From Acestrorhynchus altus (taxonomy: Eukaryota; Chordata; Actinopteri; Characiformes; Acestrorhynchidae): DNA of 64,000 nucleotides. Position numbers and translations under genes: made by a program. The notes under the pieces are model-generated. The model ran no database searches. It had not been told where the DNA came from and saw only the letters and a program-made list of their open reading frames with translations. The stretch spans positions 1,271,909 to 1,335,908 of the forward strand of contig JAVGWO010000026.1 in NCBI GenBank assembly GCA_034509495.1, in the 5' to 3' direction. How positions within the stretch are numbered: the stretch's first letter is position 1; each line of letters starts with the position of its first letter. Below are positions 1-12,900 of this stretch, piece by piece.

Positions 1-320
1 ACATCTTGCATAAATGAATTTAAGTCATGGCCACAACTTAGTAAAGCTAGGGAAGAAAAGAAGACAAACAGGTCTGGGATGAAAACAGAACAAGTGGCAA
101 CCCTACAGATGCGAGTTGTTAAGTTGTTCCCACACTTTACTGAATTGTAGCCGTGACTTATTCATTTATGCCTGATATTACCATAGGACCTCTGTAGTAA
201 TGTAATTTTGACCTCATAATAGTTGTTTTACTGTGTAGTTATTAAATTTAGCTTATAGTTGTTTGAGACTTGTCTTTTTTTGTATGAATGGTAGTGTATG
301 CCCTTTGTGTGTGTTTTCAG

Positions 321-3300
321 GCCTGCACTGATTTACTGGCTCATCAGAAGCACTTAACAGTAGGTTTACCTCCAGAGCCCAGAGAGAAGACCATCACTGC
401 GTGAGTTAGATAGTTTAAGTACAAAATAGCACATATTGCATACAGTAATGAAGTAAGTGTGGTTTGTCCATTAAACGTAATAAACATTAATTTATGTTTA
501 ATGATTTAATAAACTTGTTCTCTGGAATGATGGTGCTCCATCCAGTACTTTTGATATGAGTCAGGGATTTGAGGGTGAGGTGCGGTGGTGATCATCCAAC
601 ATCCTGACCTCTCGAACACTCTTGTCACTGAATACAATCAAATCCTCACAGCAATGCTTTGAAATCCATTTTACTCCAAAAAAACATTTTACATGTTACT
701 CCAAAAAAAGGCGGCTGAGCTCTTTATAATACTCGTGATTTTGGAAGAAGCAATGAATGAGCAGGTGTCTCAGTACTTTTGTCCATATTGTATAGAGCAT
801 ATTGCTTCCTCTTTAAACTGCCTTTTTCAGACACAGTGTTTTCATACAACAGCAACAGCAAGTCTTGTTGTTCTGACTTGATTTTGTTTAACACTGCAGG
901 CCATTGCCACCTGACCAGCTGGCTAAACTAATTGATGAAGCCAGTGAGAACAACATCACTATCTCTATCCTCACCCAGGTTAGCCAGTTCCTAATTTCAT
1001 ACTTAATGTACAGATTTTTCATATGGTATCAAAGTCAAATAGAAATGTGATAATAAAGTTGTGTTTATTCACTACTAATGATTCACTAAATCACTACTTG
1101 TTTGAATATCACAAAAATGTTTAATCTGGGTAACTGGACACGAGTCTTGCATCAAGACTAATATTTGTCTATGTTTGATTGATATAACTGAAAATCTTGT
1201 ATATACGTATGTGTGTGACAGGAGATCATGGTGTACCTGGCAATGAACATTAGGACTCAGCCAGGTCTATTTACTGAGATGTTTAGGCTGAGGATCGGCC
1301 TCATCATTCAGGTCATGGCTACTGAACTGGCCCAGTCACTAAACTGTTCAGGTACAGCAAAAATAAAATTGAAAGGCTCTGTTGCATAAATAATGATGGT
1401 AATATTAGTTTATCTTTATGTATAGTGTCTGTGTTAATAAAAGAAAAAACAGCTTGCTTCTTAGCACATAAATATCTTATGTTTGTTTTTCAGGAGAGGA
1501 GGCCACAGAGAGTCTGATGAGTTTGAGCCCCTCTGAATTGAAGAATCTGCTACATCACATCCTCAGTGGCAAAGAGTTTGGTGTGCAGAGGAGTGGTTAG
1601 TTCTCTTTCTTCTTCTTCTTCCTCTTTGATTTTTCTTGCTGTTTGCTTGGTTCAGCTGGTGTTACGAAAAGGGTGCTAGGGATTGCAAATGGCTAAACTC
1701 ATGTAAAAGCACATTATACACATGATTCTTCAGAAGCATGAAGTTCCCCTCAAAAAATGTTTGCAAAGACAGAATCAAATATATGTGTGATTAAAACCAC
1801 TAATGCTAAGGGCAATCACTAGTATTGTGGAATGTTTATAGAGAATTGTGAACAAATAGTAGAAATCTCTGCCAGTTTACTATAATTTCATTTTTTTCTT
1901 CTGTTCCCATCTATTTTAAAAATATTTCCCGCTGCACAAGTAAAAAAAAAACAACAACTCAAATGCATTCCAGCCCAGCAGAGGGCACTAAAACCTCACA
2001 ATGTTTGATGTCAACTCAAGAAGTAAGCAGTGAATATACAGTGAATATTTAGCAAGTTTACTAAATAGGGCTAGGTGATATATTTTACACTGTTTTTGGG
2101 TCAAATATTGATAAAGAAAGAAAGAAATATTTAAGATCCAACATTTTGTGCTTGTTTTGTTTGCTAATACTTTGTCTATGTGTCTTTGTGTGTTACCTGC
2201 TTTTTAGTCCGCTCAGTGGAGACAGGTGCAAGTCCTGCCATCTCCATACATGAGGTTGGCCATGTGGGTGCCACCAAAAGTGAGCGCGCAGGTATCAGCA
2301 AACTGAAGAGTGACATGAAGCTGGTAAGCAACTGAAGCACTCCGCAGGGAGTCCTGTTATGTATTTATATGACATGTAACTTCCTCACAGCATTGGTCAG
2401 AATGTGAAACTTTGAAACTGGTCACTGCTCTGCTGCATGGGCTGTAAGAATGAGCTGAGTTGTGTCTCCGTTTGCAGCTGGAGGAGAGCAGGTTATCTTG
2501 GCTGGCTCAGAGTAAGGTGATGTTGTTCATACCATGCTGGTCATATTATTGTGGTCCAACCAGGTTAAGAGCTGATGTAATAATTAACATTAGCAAAAAG
2601 ATGATCATTTATAATAATTGGCTGGTGTTGGAAGAAATCCACAACACACTGGGTACCTCACTGTGCATCATAAAAATATCTACAGTAACCACCCTCTCAT
2701 CTCACAGGGGCTGCAGGTGCATGGTTGTGTGGTGATTATAAGGGTTACATGAATATAATTATTCATGAATTTTGCTTTTTCAAGCAGAAATGTACTCACT
2801 GAGTGGTCGTCATACTTTTCTCATCTCTCTCTCTCTCCACAGTCCGCACCATCACTCTCCCTTGACTTTGAGCACGTTGAGCCCACTGTAAGAACTTGAT
2901 CTTAACTCTGGTTTAGTTCTGAATGTTTTTTTGTTTTGTGAATGACTGAATGTTGATGGGGAATCTAGGTTATCTGAATATGGTGACATATATAACCGAA
3001 GTCTAATAATATAAACCTTTTTAATGGAGATTATCTGGATACTGTTATTAATGTTATCTGATTTTCATACATGACTACCAGAGGCACCATCTCCAATCGG
3101 TTGAGTCGTTTGATGGGTCTGTGAGCACTCCTGTGCCACGAGACAGTCGGCAGGGTCAGTGGCTGCGTAGGAGGAGACTGGATGGAGCCCTCAACAGAGT
3201 TCCAGTGGGCTTCTATCAGAAAGTCTGGACCATTCTGCAAAAGGTGAGCATTCATAGGAGCATTCAAAGGACCAGTTTGGAAAAGGGTATTTTAAAGCTT

Positions 3301-5115
3301 TTGCAATATGTTTTATTGTTCAGACAAATTAGTCTTTTGAGCTTTTTGGTTCTTCTCCAACAGTGTCATGGGCTTTCCATTGAAGGCTTTGTGCTCCCAT
3401 CATCCACTACAAGAGAGGTTTGACACCAACAGAGCATGTTATACTTTTTTGCAATAACACATACTGGGGGGGGTGGCAATTCCGACACTGTTAAATCAAA
3501 TTGGGATTCTTGGGTTTCCACTTGCACAGGGGCTCTGTAGTTTTATTTCAGTCTGGATTCACAACCTCTGACAGGCTTTCTACTGTTTTTATCACTTAGC
3601 AGTAATCTGACAAGTTTAATTTTATTTGGATACAACTTTAAGGTTAAGTAAATAGATATTTCTTTGTAGCCTCCTAGGACCTGGAGTCCACATGTGTGGT
3701 GCCCACACAAAGACCTGACTCTATGTTGTATGCCACAGAAGAACATCATGCAGTTCCCTGAATTTCAAATGGAAGTGGCCATGACCTTCTTGGCTCAGAA
3801 TGGCAATGGCAGCTCTATGTTCAGCCACAAAATAAATGTTTTGCACATCATCACTAATTGCGACTTCACTGTGTTCTATGATATATATATAACTAAAGTC
3901 CTCATATGTGGACATCATTTTCTCAGAAACTAAAAAGCTAATTCTTTGTTTTTACACTAATCAGGTGCCAATTAGCCCAAATAGCAAAGAGAAATAAAAA
4001 TGTATGCCATGCAAGAGTCTTCAGGTCTTAGGAGGTTAAAGCAAATTTTAAATACTTATGAATTGTTTCAGTATAATTTAATTGTAATGGAAATCTGTTT
4101 TTTTATTAACTAAAGGTGCTTCGAAATGTTGTTTGTGTGATGCCATAGAACCACTTTTAGTTCCATGAAGATATTGAAGGCCTTAGTAAGTGTTAATTAT
4201 CTTTAAACTGGAAGAACCTTTGTCAAATGAAGAGGTTTATCTAAAAGAACAAGGCGGGAGTGTCTTCATTTCAAACATGGAGACCATTTATAAAAAACAG
4301 TGCCCATGGCAATGAACATTAAGTCTGGGAGGAACATGATGGCTCACCAAGACCCAGATGAAGAAAGGATTTAAACTATATGCATGTGTGATGATTGATT
4401 AGTTCTATCTGACATGGTTGTGAAATGAGTTTGAGTTTAATACAAGTTTAAACATGTATTGGTATCTAAATAACTGGTAAGTGAAATACAGTTTAAGTAC
4501 AGCAGTTTTAAAAAAATCCACCGGTTGAGGAGGTTGGGATTGATTAAATTAAAGGTTCTCATGGAGCAACCTGGACCAACACTTTAGAGAACCCTGCTCT
4601 TGAGTAATTAATTTCTCTCTCTTCCTCTCCTCCCACCTCTAGATGACACCGGGTGAGATTAAGTTTGCAGTGCATGTGGAGACAGTGTTGAACCGTGTGC
4701 CACAGCCTGAGTACAGGCAGCTGCTGGTTGAGGCCATCCTGGTGCTGACTATGCTGGCTGATGTGGACATCCATAGCATCGGCAGCATTATCCATGTGGA
4801 GAAGATTGTCCATATTGCCAATGACATGTTTTACCAGGACCAGGTGTGTATGAGAGCATGTATGTTACGATGAAAACTAACCAGAAACATTACAAAAACA
4901 ACCATTCTTTATTCCTTGTCACTTCTTTCATCCTCCTACAGAAAGCTCTAAACGCTCAGGAGAACATTCTAGAAAGAGACCAGTCCACAGGCATCTGCCG
5001 GCTGCTGTACGATACTGCACCCAGTGGCCGCTTTGGCACCATGACGTACCTCACCAAGGCTGTGGCTACCTACGTCCAGGACTTCTTGCCTAGTGGCTCA
5101 TGCGCTTTGCAGTGA
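321..5115 (+). CDS. phka: Phosphorylase b kinase regulatory subunit alpha, C-terminal part (11 exons)
   Basis: Regulatory alpha subunit of the (alpha-beta-gamma-delta)4 kinase that activates glycogen phosphorylase. Exons read: 321-400, 900-978, 1222-1351, 1494-1595, 2208-2323, 2478-2516, 2843-2887, 3082-3243, 3364-3417, 4643-4843, 4942-5115. All have AG/GT borders and join in frame to 393 residues, about the last third of a family usually near 1,200 residues; the N-terminal glucoamylase-like region lies left of the window. Recognisable stretches are EIMVYLAMN, GLIIQVMATELAQSLNCSGE, LLHHILSGKEFGV, RQGQWLRRRRLDGALNRVPV, CHGLSIEGFVLPSSTTRE and APSGRFGTMTYLTKAV. Exons 5-8 cover the variable, serine-rich linker, shorter here than I recall for mammals. 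The protein ends in C-A-L-Q, a CAAX-type box; farnesylation is known for this family. I cannot tell PHKA1 from PHKA2 orthology by eye. Confidence 0.95.
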
Positions 5116-5414
5116 TGCACTATGTTGATGTAGTCTGTACAAAACATAAAGCTGGTACTGCATGATACACTGGTTGTATTGGTTAGTTATACTGTTGTGA
5201 CTGTGTTCTTTGGCCTGTCTGTTCTGCAGTACGGCTAAAGGTACATGCACATTCTGTGTGAAGTGCACTGTAAGCTATATCCGTTAGATATGAATCTACT
5301 TGACTGTAGTTCATTCATCCTACTGTATCAGAAATGTGCTCATGTAGTTTGTGGATGTTGAATGTACTAAACTCAATCTGGCAGCTTTTCTGTCAGTCAC
5401 AAAAACAAGATTAT

Positions 5415-5420
5415 ATTAAA
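5415..5420 (+). terminator. Possible polyadenylation signal of phka
   Basis: An ATTAAA hexamer lies about 300 bases after the stop codon of the phosphorylase kinase gene. Other A-rich candidates follow (an AATAAA near 5925-5935, beyond a MITE). Choice of site is inference only. Confidence 0.3.
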
Positions 5421-5568
5421 GTGTGTTTCAATTTTAACAAAACAAAGCAAATGTAGCCAACTAGTGGGGGGTTTCTAAACAGTGGTTAATGACTGTGGAA
5501 ATCAAATAATGGTGGTTATTCTTGCCTGCATGGCTTAGTCATAATATTCAGAGGAATTACAAAGTAAC

Positions 5569-5737
5569 TACCGTATTTTCCGGACTATAAGCCACACCGG
5601 AATATAAACCGCACCTGCAAAGTTTTTTTAAAAACCTGGAAAATAACATATATAAGAAGAAAATCTGCACCTCATTATTAGCCATATGGTTTAAAGCGTG
5701 GAATAAAGTAGTGGCATATAGTCTGGAAAATAAGGTA
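5569..5737. mobile_element. Palindromic MITE, family 1
   Basis: The left end reads taccgtattttccggactat and the right end is its imperfect reverse complement, about 22 of 25 bases matching. The roughly 170-base element has no ORF, as expected of a non-autonomous DNA transposon. Copies of the same family lie at 44769-44909 and 51126-51257. This terminal sequence is common in fish genomes; I do not assign the superfamily. Confidence 0.75.
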
Positions 5738-6124
5738 CTTTTATTAGTTATGAAATGATTTTATTTCCTTAACAGTGGTGAACATTTTAATAAAAGGAAA
5801 TTTGCATGTTTTGCATTTCTGAATCATTTTGATTGGATAATTTTCATCAGAACCATGATAATTGGGTTGTTTTTAAACAGTCTGTCTTAGATTTGTTTAT
5901 GTTTATGGTATCATTTTGATTTGGACTAAAATAAAGATTTATAGTGTAATGTATGAAATGTTTTTGTATATTTATTTATTTGACACTTCACATGAGAGTA
6001 AGGAGACTATATGGGGGTGCTTCACAGGGGGTGCTTGTGGAGTGTTTTTATGTTTGTTTTCACAAATAATGCTGCTGTCTATTTTTGTCAGATTATTACT
6101 ATTATTATTATTTTATATCATTTG

Positions 6125-6453
6125 GAAAATACCCAACCCTGTTAGGACTCTTTCCCCATTACATACAATGCTCTTGACTCTAGGAGGGTGAAGAAAGCAC
6201 ATGCCTCTGTGAAGCCAGCCACCACCTCTTCTCGAGCTGCCACCATTGCATAATTCCTGGGCAGGAAATGCTTTGATACAACACTGGGTCCCCATCTCAG
6301 ATACAATGGCTGACGGCAGCCTGTGTCGACCGACATTGCTTAGACATCACACCTCGCTCCCTCAGGCTCTGGCTGCTGATGGAAAGCAAGAAACAGAATT
6401 CGGACTTGTGCTCCTTAGATTATAATGCTGGCGCATTACTGCTGAGCCACTTT
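6125..6453 (-). mobile_element. Probable tRNA-derived SINE
   Basis: On the minus strand the right end begins gtggctcagcagtaatgcgc, resembling a tRNA box A, followed by an element resembling box B (ggagcacaagtccgaattc). The body runs left to about 6125. This architecture and wording match tRNA-headed fish SINEs. It lies in the phka 3' flank. The left boundary is approximate. Confidence 0.55.
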
Positions 6454-7368
6454 TTTCATGTAATGTGTGTATCTGGCAGTTGTTCTTTGTTGTGTCAGAA
6501 TTGTTGGATGAATGGACCAATAGTCCAAAATGCTCCAAAAAGACACATCTTACGCTGACTTCAATTAGATGGACATTGAAAGATTTTTCCTTCTCCTTTG
6601 AAGTTTACATTTAGTTTTTTTCCCTGACACTATCAGTAGTCCTGTATTGTATCATGACATTCTGAGTTCCAGATATAATGTCTTTCTTGCTGTGTTTCAG
6701 TTTAGGCTGCTGTTAATGTGTCAGTGTGACACTTTTAGCAGTAAGTAAAATACACTAATGATAAAACGCACTCAGTCGGTGGGTGGGTGTGTGCGCACAG
6801 TTGCAGGGCTTGGAGGCCTCTGGGGGACTCAGGTGTCAGTGCCACGCGCTTAATGACAACAGATATGGCATGATGAACTTACCAGGAGAGAGGGACAGGG
6901 AGAGGATGAGAAAAGCAGACAGGGAGGTGTGGTGAACCAGCAGGCAGAGACGAGTAGAAGAAGAGGGAAGAGGACGTAAGTGTGGTTTGAGTTTGTGTGC
7001 TTGTGTGTGTGTTAGAAGATTGGGGGGGGCAGGGGGGCTCCATGCCAAATGAAGCCTTGAAGGATTTGCTTGTTAATGTGAACAGATGAAATGCAGGAAG
7101 AGGGGTAGTGTGTGCTGGAGCCTCACAGTCAGAAGGGTCAGCAGGAGGGCAAGACCAAAACACTATGATAGAGGGGGAGAGAGTGAGGGAGTATGAGTGT
7201 CTGAGGCAAATATAGATCATTAACATGAGGAGGAGAGCAGGGTGGACATGCATGCACTTATGCGTTACCATTAATGTAAATGAAAGTATTTGTTTTATTG
7301 TCTTTTAATGTCCGCCTAATTGCACATTCTTTCCAAGCTTTAGTGCTACCATATTTTACAGTTTCTAA

Positions 7369-7549
7369 TAGGATAGGATAGGATAGAACTTTATTGATTC
7401 CTCGGCAGGGTTCCCTCAGGGAAATTAATGCACTTTTGAATGATAAATCAGTCCTAAAATATTCTTATTCAATGCATTTATATTTTAAGGAAAAAGTTAA
7501 TAATAATAATAATAATAATAATAAGAAGAAGAAGAAGAAGAAGAAGAAA
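7369..7549. repeat. Retroelement tail with (AGGAT)n, then AAT/AAG microsatellite
   Basis: A short ggata pentamer array runs into gaactttattgattcctcgg and a ccctcagggaaattaa stretch, a wording frequent at fish non-LTR element ends. The same signature recurs at 25680-25740. About 75 bases on there is a trinucleotide run, AAT changing to AAG, at 7499-7549. Confidence 0.6.
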
Positions 7550-8033
7550 TACATAATAACAATAATAAAAAATTCAGCAGTAAAGTGTTAAAGAGCAGTC
7601 ATTCAACACCTTAAATACATGTTCAATTAACTTTTCAACCATAATAAAAATGAACACATGAAATGTCAGTCATGCACATGATTTCAACGTTGAATAAATG
7701 GTCAAGTGTTTACTGGGTTAATATTTATCATCCAACAGCTGGTTTGGGGCATCGGTGCTTAAAAAGAAATCTGGTGTCAGATTCACAAAAGCTTTCCTAA
7801 GAAAAAAACTAATGAAGGATCTTATTTAGTCAGTTTGTTACATTTATATTTATTTGTTCTGCTCTTCACAACTTATCTTAAACAATATTAAATCACATTT
7901 TTCATTTTCCTGTATTCAGTTAAATCCATGCAGCTAAATGGAGGACAAACAGAGTCAAACTGAGCTTTCAAACATTTTCAGTAAAGAAGAGCTAGAAGTG
8001 AATTTTCCTTATATGGGAACTACCAGGCCTTTG

Positions 8034-8764
8034 AGGGTGTTTTCACACCTTTGATGTGATCAGTTAAGAATTTTTGATGGGTCTGAAACTGGAAAAAGCT
8101 GTCTGGCTGGATGCCTTGCTGCTCAAGGTGTCGCACAAAGCAGATTAATGGTGAATATCTCTGTATCTCTCTGAATCACAAAGGCAACAATATGTCCTGA
8201 TGCTGCAAAGCTATAAACAGCTCACTGCTGAATATAAATGTTTTGCTGTGTTATCATTTGCATTTGCACACAGAAGACTATTATTATTAACCTTTCTACA
8301 TTTCTTCAGTATTTCAGCCACTGTGATGTTTTCACAAATGCTTTGGATAGTTTTCACACAAGCCACCACTATGCATCACAACAAACCATCTGACAATGCT
8401 GGCTGAGGTGTCTGGGGTGGGAGAAAGAAAGTAAATTCAAGAACTAGGTGCGGTGCTGTGTTTTGGCCCAGAGTACATTTACACATGAAGCAGCGGCAGA
8501 GAGTGCATTAGTGATTATCTGGCCAATATAGCAGTTTAAATGAAACCCGTAGAGCTGTTTAGCTCAAAACTGTGGATTACACTTCATATTTGGTTCGGAT
8601 CAGGGTGGATCACATTCTCACCATACACAAACCGCTCCAGAGTTGTTTCGGTCTGCATCCGAGTGTGATTACAGTTTTCACACCTGCCCAAATGAACCGC
8701 ACCAAAAATGAAAATGCACCAGAAAATGGACCAAAGATTTAACTGAGAAAGGTGTGAAAATGCC
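8034..8764. mobile_element. Putative MITE with 'ttttcacaccttt' inverted ends
   Basis: Left end gggtgttttcacaccttt (near 8036) and right end aaaggtgtgaaaatgcc (8748-8764) are inverted relative to each other. Internal wording around 8600-8720 (cacacctgcccaaatgaacc and similar) resembles a fish MITE family. There is no coding capacity. The middle, around 8100-8560, may be unrelated inserted DNA, so the element could be composite. Confidence 0.4.
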
Positions 8765-9925
8765 ACAAGAACAATCGCCACTTTAAATCCAGTTCCATTA
8801 GACATTAGTAAATCAACAGTTTAAACTGGTCATTTTTGAGACGTACCTTCCTAGATAGCAAACACATCTGGGCCAAATCTGAGCCGACTTTGTCACTTAC
8901 AGCCAAACATTCACTGCTATCAGGGTTCTGAACTCTTGCAGTTTGAGAAAAGTGAGGCCATTGTAAGGTTGTGAAAATATTTGTTCATTTTTAAATAAAA
9001 AGTGAAAAGCTTGGAAGAAAAACCAGAAATGATTTTTGAAGAATAATAATTTCTTAACTTTAACTTTTAGTTAAGAAGAAAAGAACATCGAAGAGGAAAG
9101 ACACTTTTGTGAATCCGGCCCCTGGAACTTTATTCTTAAAATAGCTTACAAGATCTCAACTACTGAATGGATTCTCATGACATGTTTCTGTATTTACATG
9201 CATCTGTGTTTTGTTTTGTTTTTTACACAATATGTAAGTTTAATGCAGATTCACGGCTTCAATTTAAAATGTAAACCAGTCTATATAGATTAAAATGCAT
9301 TTTATGATTACAGTCTGACTGCATGTTGCTTAAACAAAAGTCTTAATGTTGAAACAACTGTATGAAAATAGATGGAGTGTCTACGTCTTTAGGAGTGTCT
9401 GATTGGGCCTTGATCTGTGTAATTGATCTGCACACTAGTGTGACTGTGCTAACTGTCTTATGTCATTGTGCTTTGTGAGTTAATGTGGCTGGAGGGATAA
9501 GGTTACAGCCACAGATGTAGACTGCTCTCATGCCGATGGCTGTACACACTCCGAGCTACTCAGAAGGGAGACTACATTGAAGAAATGCTCCAGTATTGAT
9601 CACCGTAGTCGGTAGGTGCCACATCTGTAGTGTGAGATCTGTGGTATTTGTCTGTATTTAAATGAGATAACAGACCTGCTGACTCAAAACCCATTTGTAA
9701 TAGAAACCAGTGGACAGGTGTTGACAGTTACTGCTCATAGGCGTCCTTTAGAAACATGCTTTGAGTGAAATTTATACTGAAGGTGAAACAAAAGTAAATA
9801 GAACTGATGGAGTTTTTTCTTCAGTGACTTCAGTGACAATAAGTATTAACACATACTACAATTCACAGTTGGCAAGTTGGAAAAAAAACAACTTCTTCTT
9901 CTTGTTCTCGTTCTTCTTCTTTTTG

Positions 9926-9973
<48 letters not shown>

Positions 9974-12900
9974 TAAGCTCACTTCCTTTCACAGGTGTAG
10001 AAGCTGAAGCTGAACCATCCTGAATGCTGTGTGACTGCCGTAAGCTTCATGCATACAAACATACATACCAATGCACCAGTTTGATCCCACATATGGAGCT
10101 TTTGAAGCCTTTCTACAGTTTTCTATGCCCATGCTCATACCAGGACACAAGTCCATGCTGAGGACTCTCTACTCCGTCTGGTGTACAATCTGGTTGTCAC
10201 GGTGACGAGTAGACAGGTAACAACAGAAAGGAAACACCTGTGGCTCTCGACTATCTTTGTATAATGGAGCTCCAGATCACCAGAGTCTTACAGTGACCGC
10301 ACTCGTCTGACCATTACACTGCTATGATGAGCTGCTTTTATGAAACCCAAAGATGATGCCAAAGGCACCAGAGCTCATGACGCTATACAGATAACTGGAT
10401 ATATCTCAACTCTGGGAGAACACTTCAATCTGAGGAAGACGCAACACTGGAAGCAAAGGACACGAGTGAGTGTCTTTAATATATTTTTAACTTGCAGTTA
10501 AAAACTCTTCTACTGCATGTTTGGATTTCTAATCATATATAATTTTTTCCTTAATTGCAAATGTAAAAACATTTGATGTGATGTTTGTCTCATTCACAGA
10601 ATAACGTTTTTTCATAATTTGCTATGGTAAATAATTGTTCATGTAAAAGGTGTATGACATATACAGTGCGGTTCAAAAACATAGTTGTTAGTAATAAAAA
10701 GACAGTTGCAGATACTTTTGTATAATGATTCTAATACATTGCTTCTAAAAAAATTCTATGTGAAACTTTTGAAATACTGTATGCATACAGCATGATGAAT
10801 AGAGAGAATTGTACATTGTGGAGAGAATTGTATAATACTGAGCATGAATTTATTTTAAAATCACTATAAATATAGCCGCTGTCCAGCTGCTGTCTGTTTT
10901 GGTGGCTTTTAGTTTTCTACACTGTTTGAACTCTGTAGTTTCTCTGTACACTGTGTAAATAATTCTAGATGAACAGTCCAACAGAAATGCCCTAAAATTA
11001 CTTAATTACTTGGGATTTTTGCCTTCTATTTTAAAGTTAACATTCTTCATTAGACAGTGACAATATTGGAAAAATGGTGTTCAAATCTCAAGGCAGATAA
11101 ATTGTGAGTGCTTTGCAGTTATGTACTGAAACCTGGATAAATTGCTACATTTGTAAAATACACATATAAATAAATCATACATAGAAGATAACAGATAAAT
11201 TTTATTACATATACGATATGAAATGAAATGCCATCAGATTTCATACTTTGATGATAGTCATGAATGTGATTATGACTAAATAGCAGATTTGGAAGATTCA
11301 GATTCTGCTGTTGGCTTGAGTGAATTAGATTTCTTATTATTTATAATAAGAAATGTATATTTTGCTTTATTGGATGCTGTTTAACAAAATACAATTTTTT
11401 TAACCTCAGCATTAGTAGATATATATTTTTGTGTCATTTCAAGCACTGCAGTCTGAATGGCTTGGTGTCACCACTGATTTCCCAAAACAATTTAAACCCA
11501 ATTCACAAGATCCCAATACTATTGTGTTGTGTGTGCTGTGAAGTGGCAGCTAAGTTGTTGTAAGGCAAGGCAGCTTTATCTGCTGCTGCTGAGAATTGTC
11601 GCTGTACATCAGTTCTGAACTCACTCTGAAAACAACACTTACTGGAGTAAAGTTGGTGTTTTCCCAAATTTCCATGCTGTTATCATATGAATTGTTGAGT
11701 TTGTTAATGAGAATGCCATTAAGGCTTGCACTGTTTCTCACAGAATGAAACACACCTGTTAGTTTTGCTTCTCTCACAACAATTTAAAAATAGATATCAT
11801 AAAAAAGACCATTCAAGATATCTGATGGTGGGTTTATTATATTTCTAGGAAAAAAGGTTTTTGGCATTTTTGTTTTCCAGAGAGATCTAGATAAGAAAAT
11901 CAGATAATCCAAACAAAGATTGATTTGTTTAAATCCTCCTCTATCAGCATGTAGTTTTAATTTTAATCTTTGAATAATAATTTTACTGAACATTATTGTT
12001 TATTTATGTTTTGTGTACTTGCCTCACTGCAAAGTTAAGTCGCTGTGTGTTCAATAACACATGCAAGTTACGCTTGGAGATGGAATGTGTAGAAGTGGAA
12101 GTTGTACATTTTGTGTTGTTTATCTGTAAGAGATCCTCTGGTTCGTTACTGCATTTCCCTTCTGAGAGGGAAGTCGAGAGTGCAGAATCCTAGTGATGGT
12201 CTATGTGGCATTTGTGTACACACACACATACACGTCTACACACACAAACACACAAATTATCCTGGCATCCACACTGACACAGAAGTAGTGCTGGCTCCTA
12301 TACTGACGCTCTCTGTTGGCCTCAGGCCTCCCTCTCTACCCCTGCCAACAACCTCTAAAGGCTAAAACAGCCCCCCTGAACCATCAAACCCCCTGCTCAT
12401 GCACCCCATCCCCCTCCATATCAACCTCATAACCCGATACACCACTGCAACCTGACTCAAGCCTGAACTTCTAACCAAACATCAATGACTTCCCTTGACA
12501 TGCAGCAAATTTGCCTAGACTTGTTAGATACTGTACTGTTTCTGGGCTCTTAAAGGGAGGAATCATCTCACCCACCCTCTCTTCTGACCCATCTCAGTTC
12601 CAGGGCAAATTACACCTTAGTCCACAAATAAACCCTGTTACCTAATCATCCCTGGAACTAAAGCTAAATGTGAGCTTACCTGGCAAGATATTACGTAAAG
12701 TTTTATTAAGGGTTTCTGTCACACATCTACAACTAAATGAATGTTTATATGCTACTACATGTAAGCAGGTTTGTCCGCCATCTCTTACAGGACTTTATTT
12801 ATGTGTTTGGTGCAGCTGAATTATCCCAAACTAGTGAAGAACCATTTTAAGACCAGATTAATATTTCTTTACACAGCATAGAGTCAGTTGATATGGAATA

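Noticed and set aside
6400..6453. A functional tRNA gene
   Set aside because: Only box A- and box B-like text of a SINE head is present; no cloverleaf with a clear anticodon stem could be drawn.
6879..7271. Minus-strand frame of 130 residues
   Set aside because: Low-complexity Ser/Pro/Leu frame over a GA-rich stretch, with no splice context or recognisable domain.
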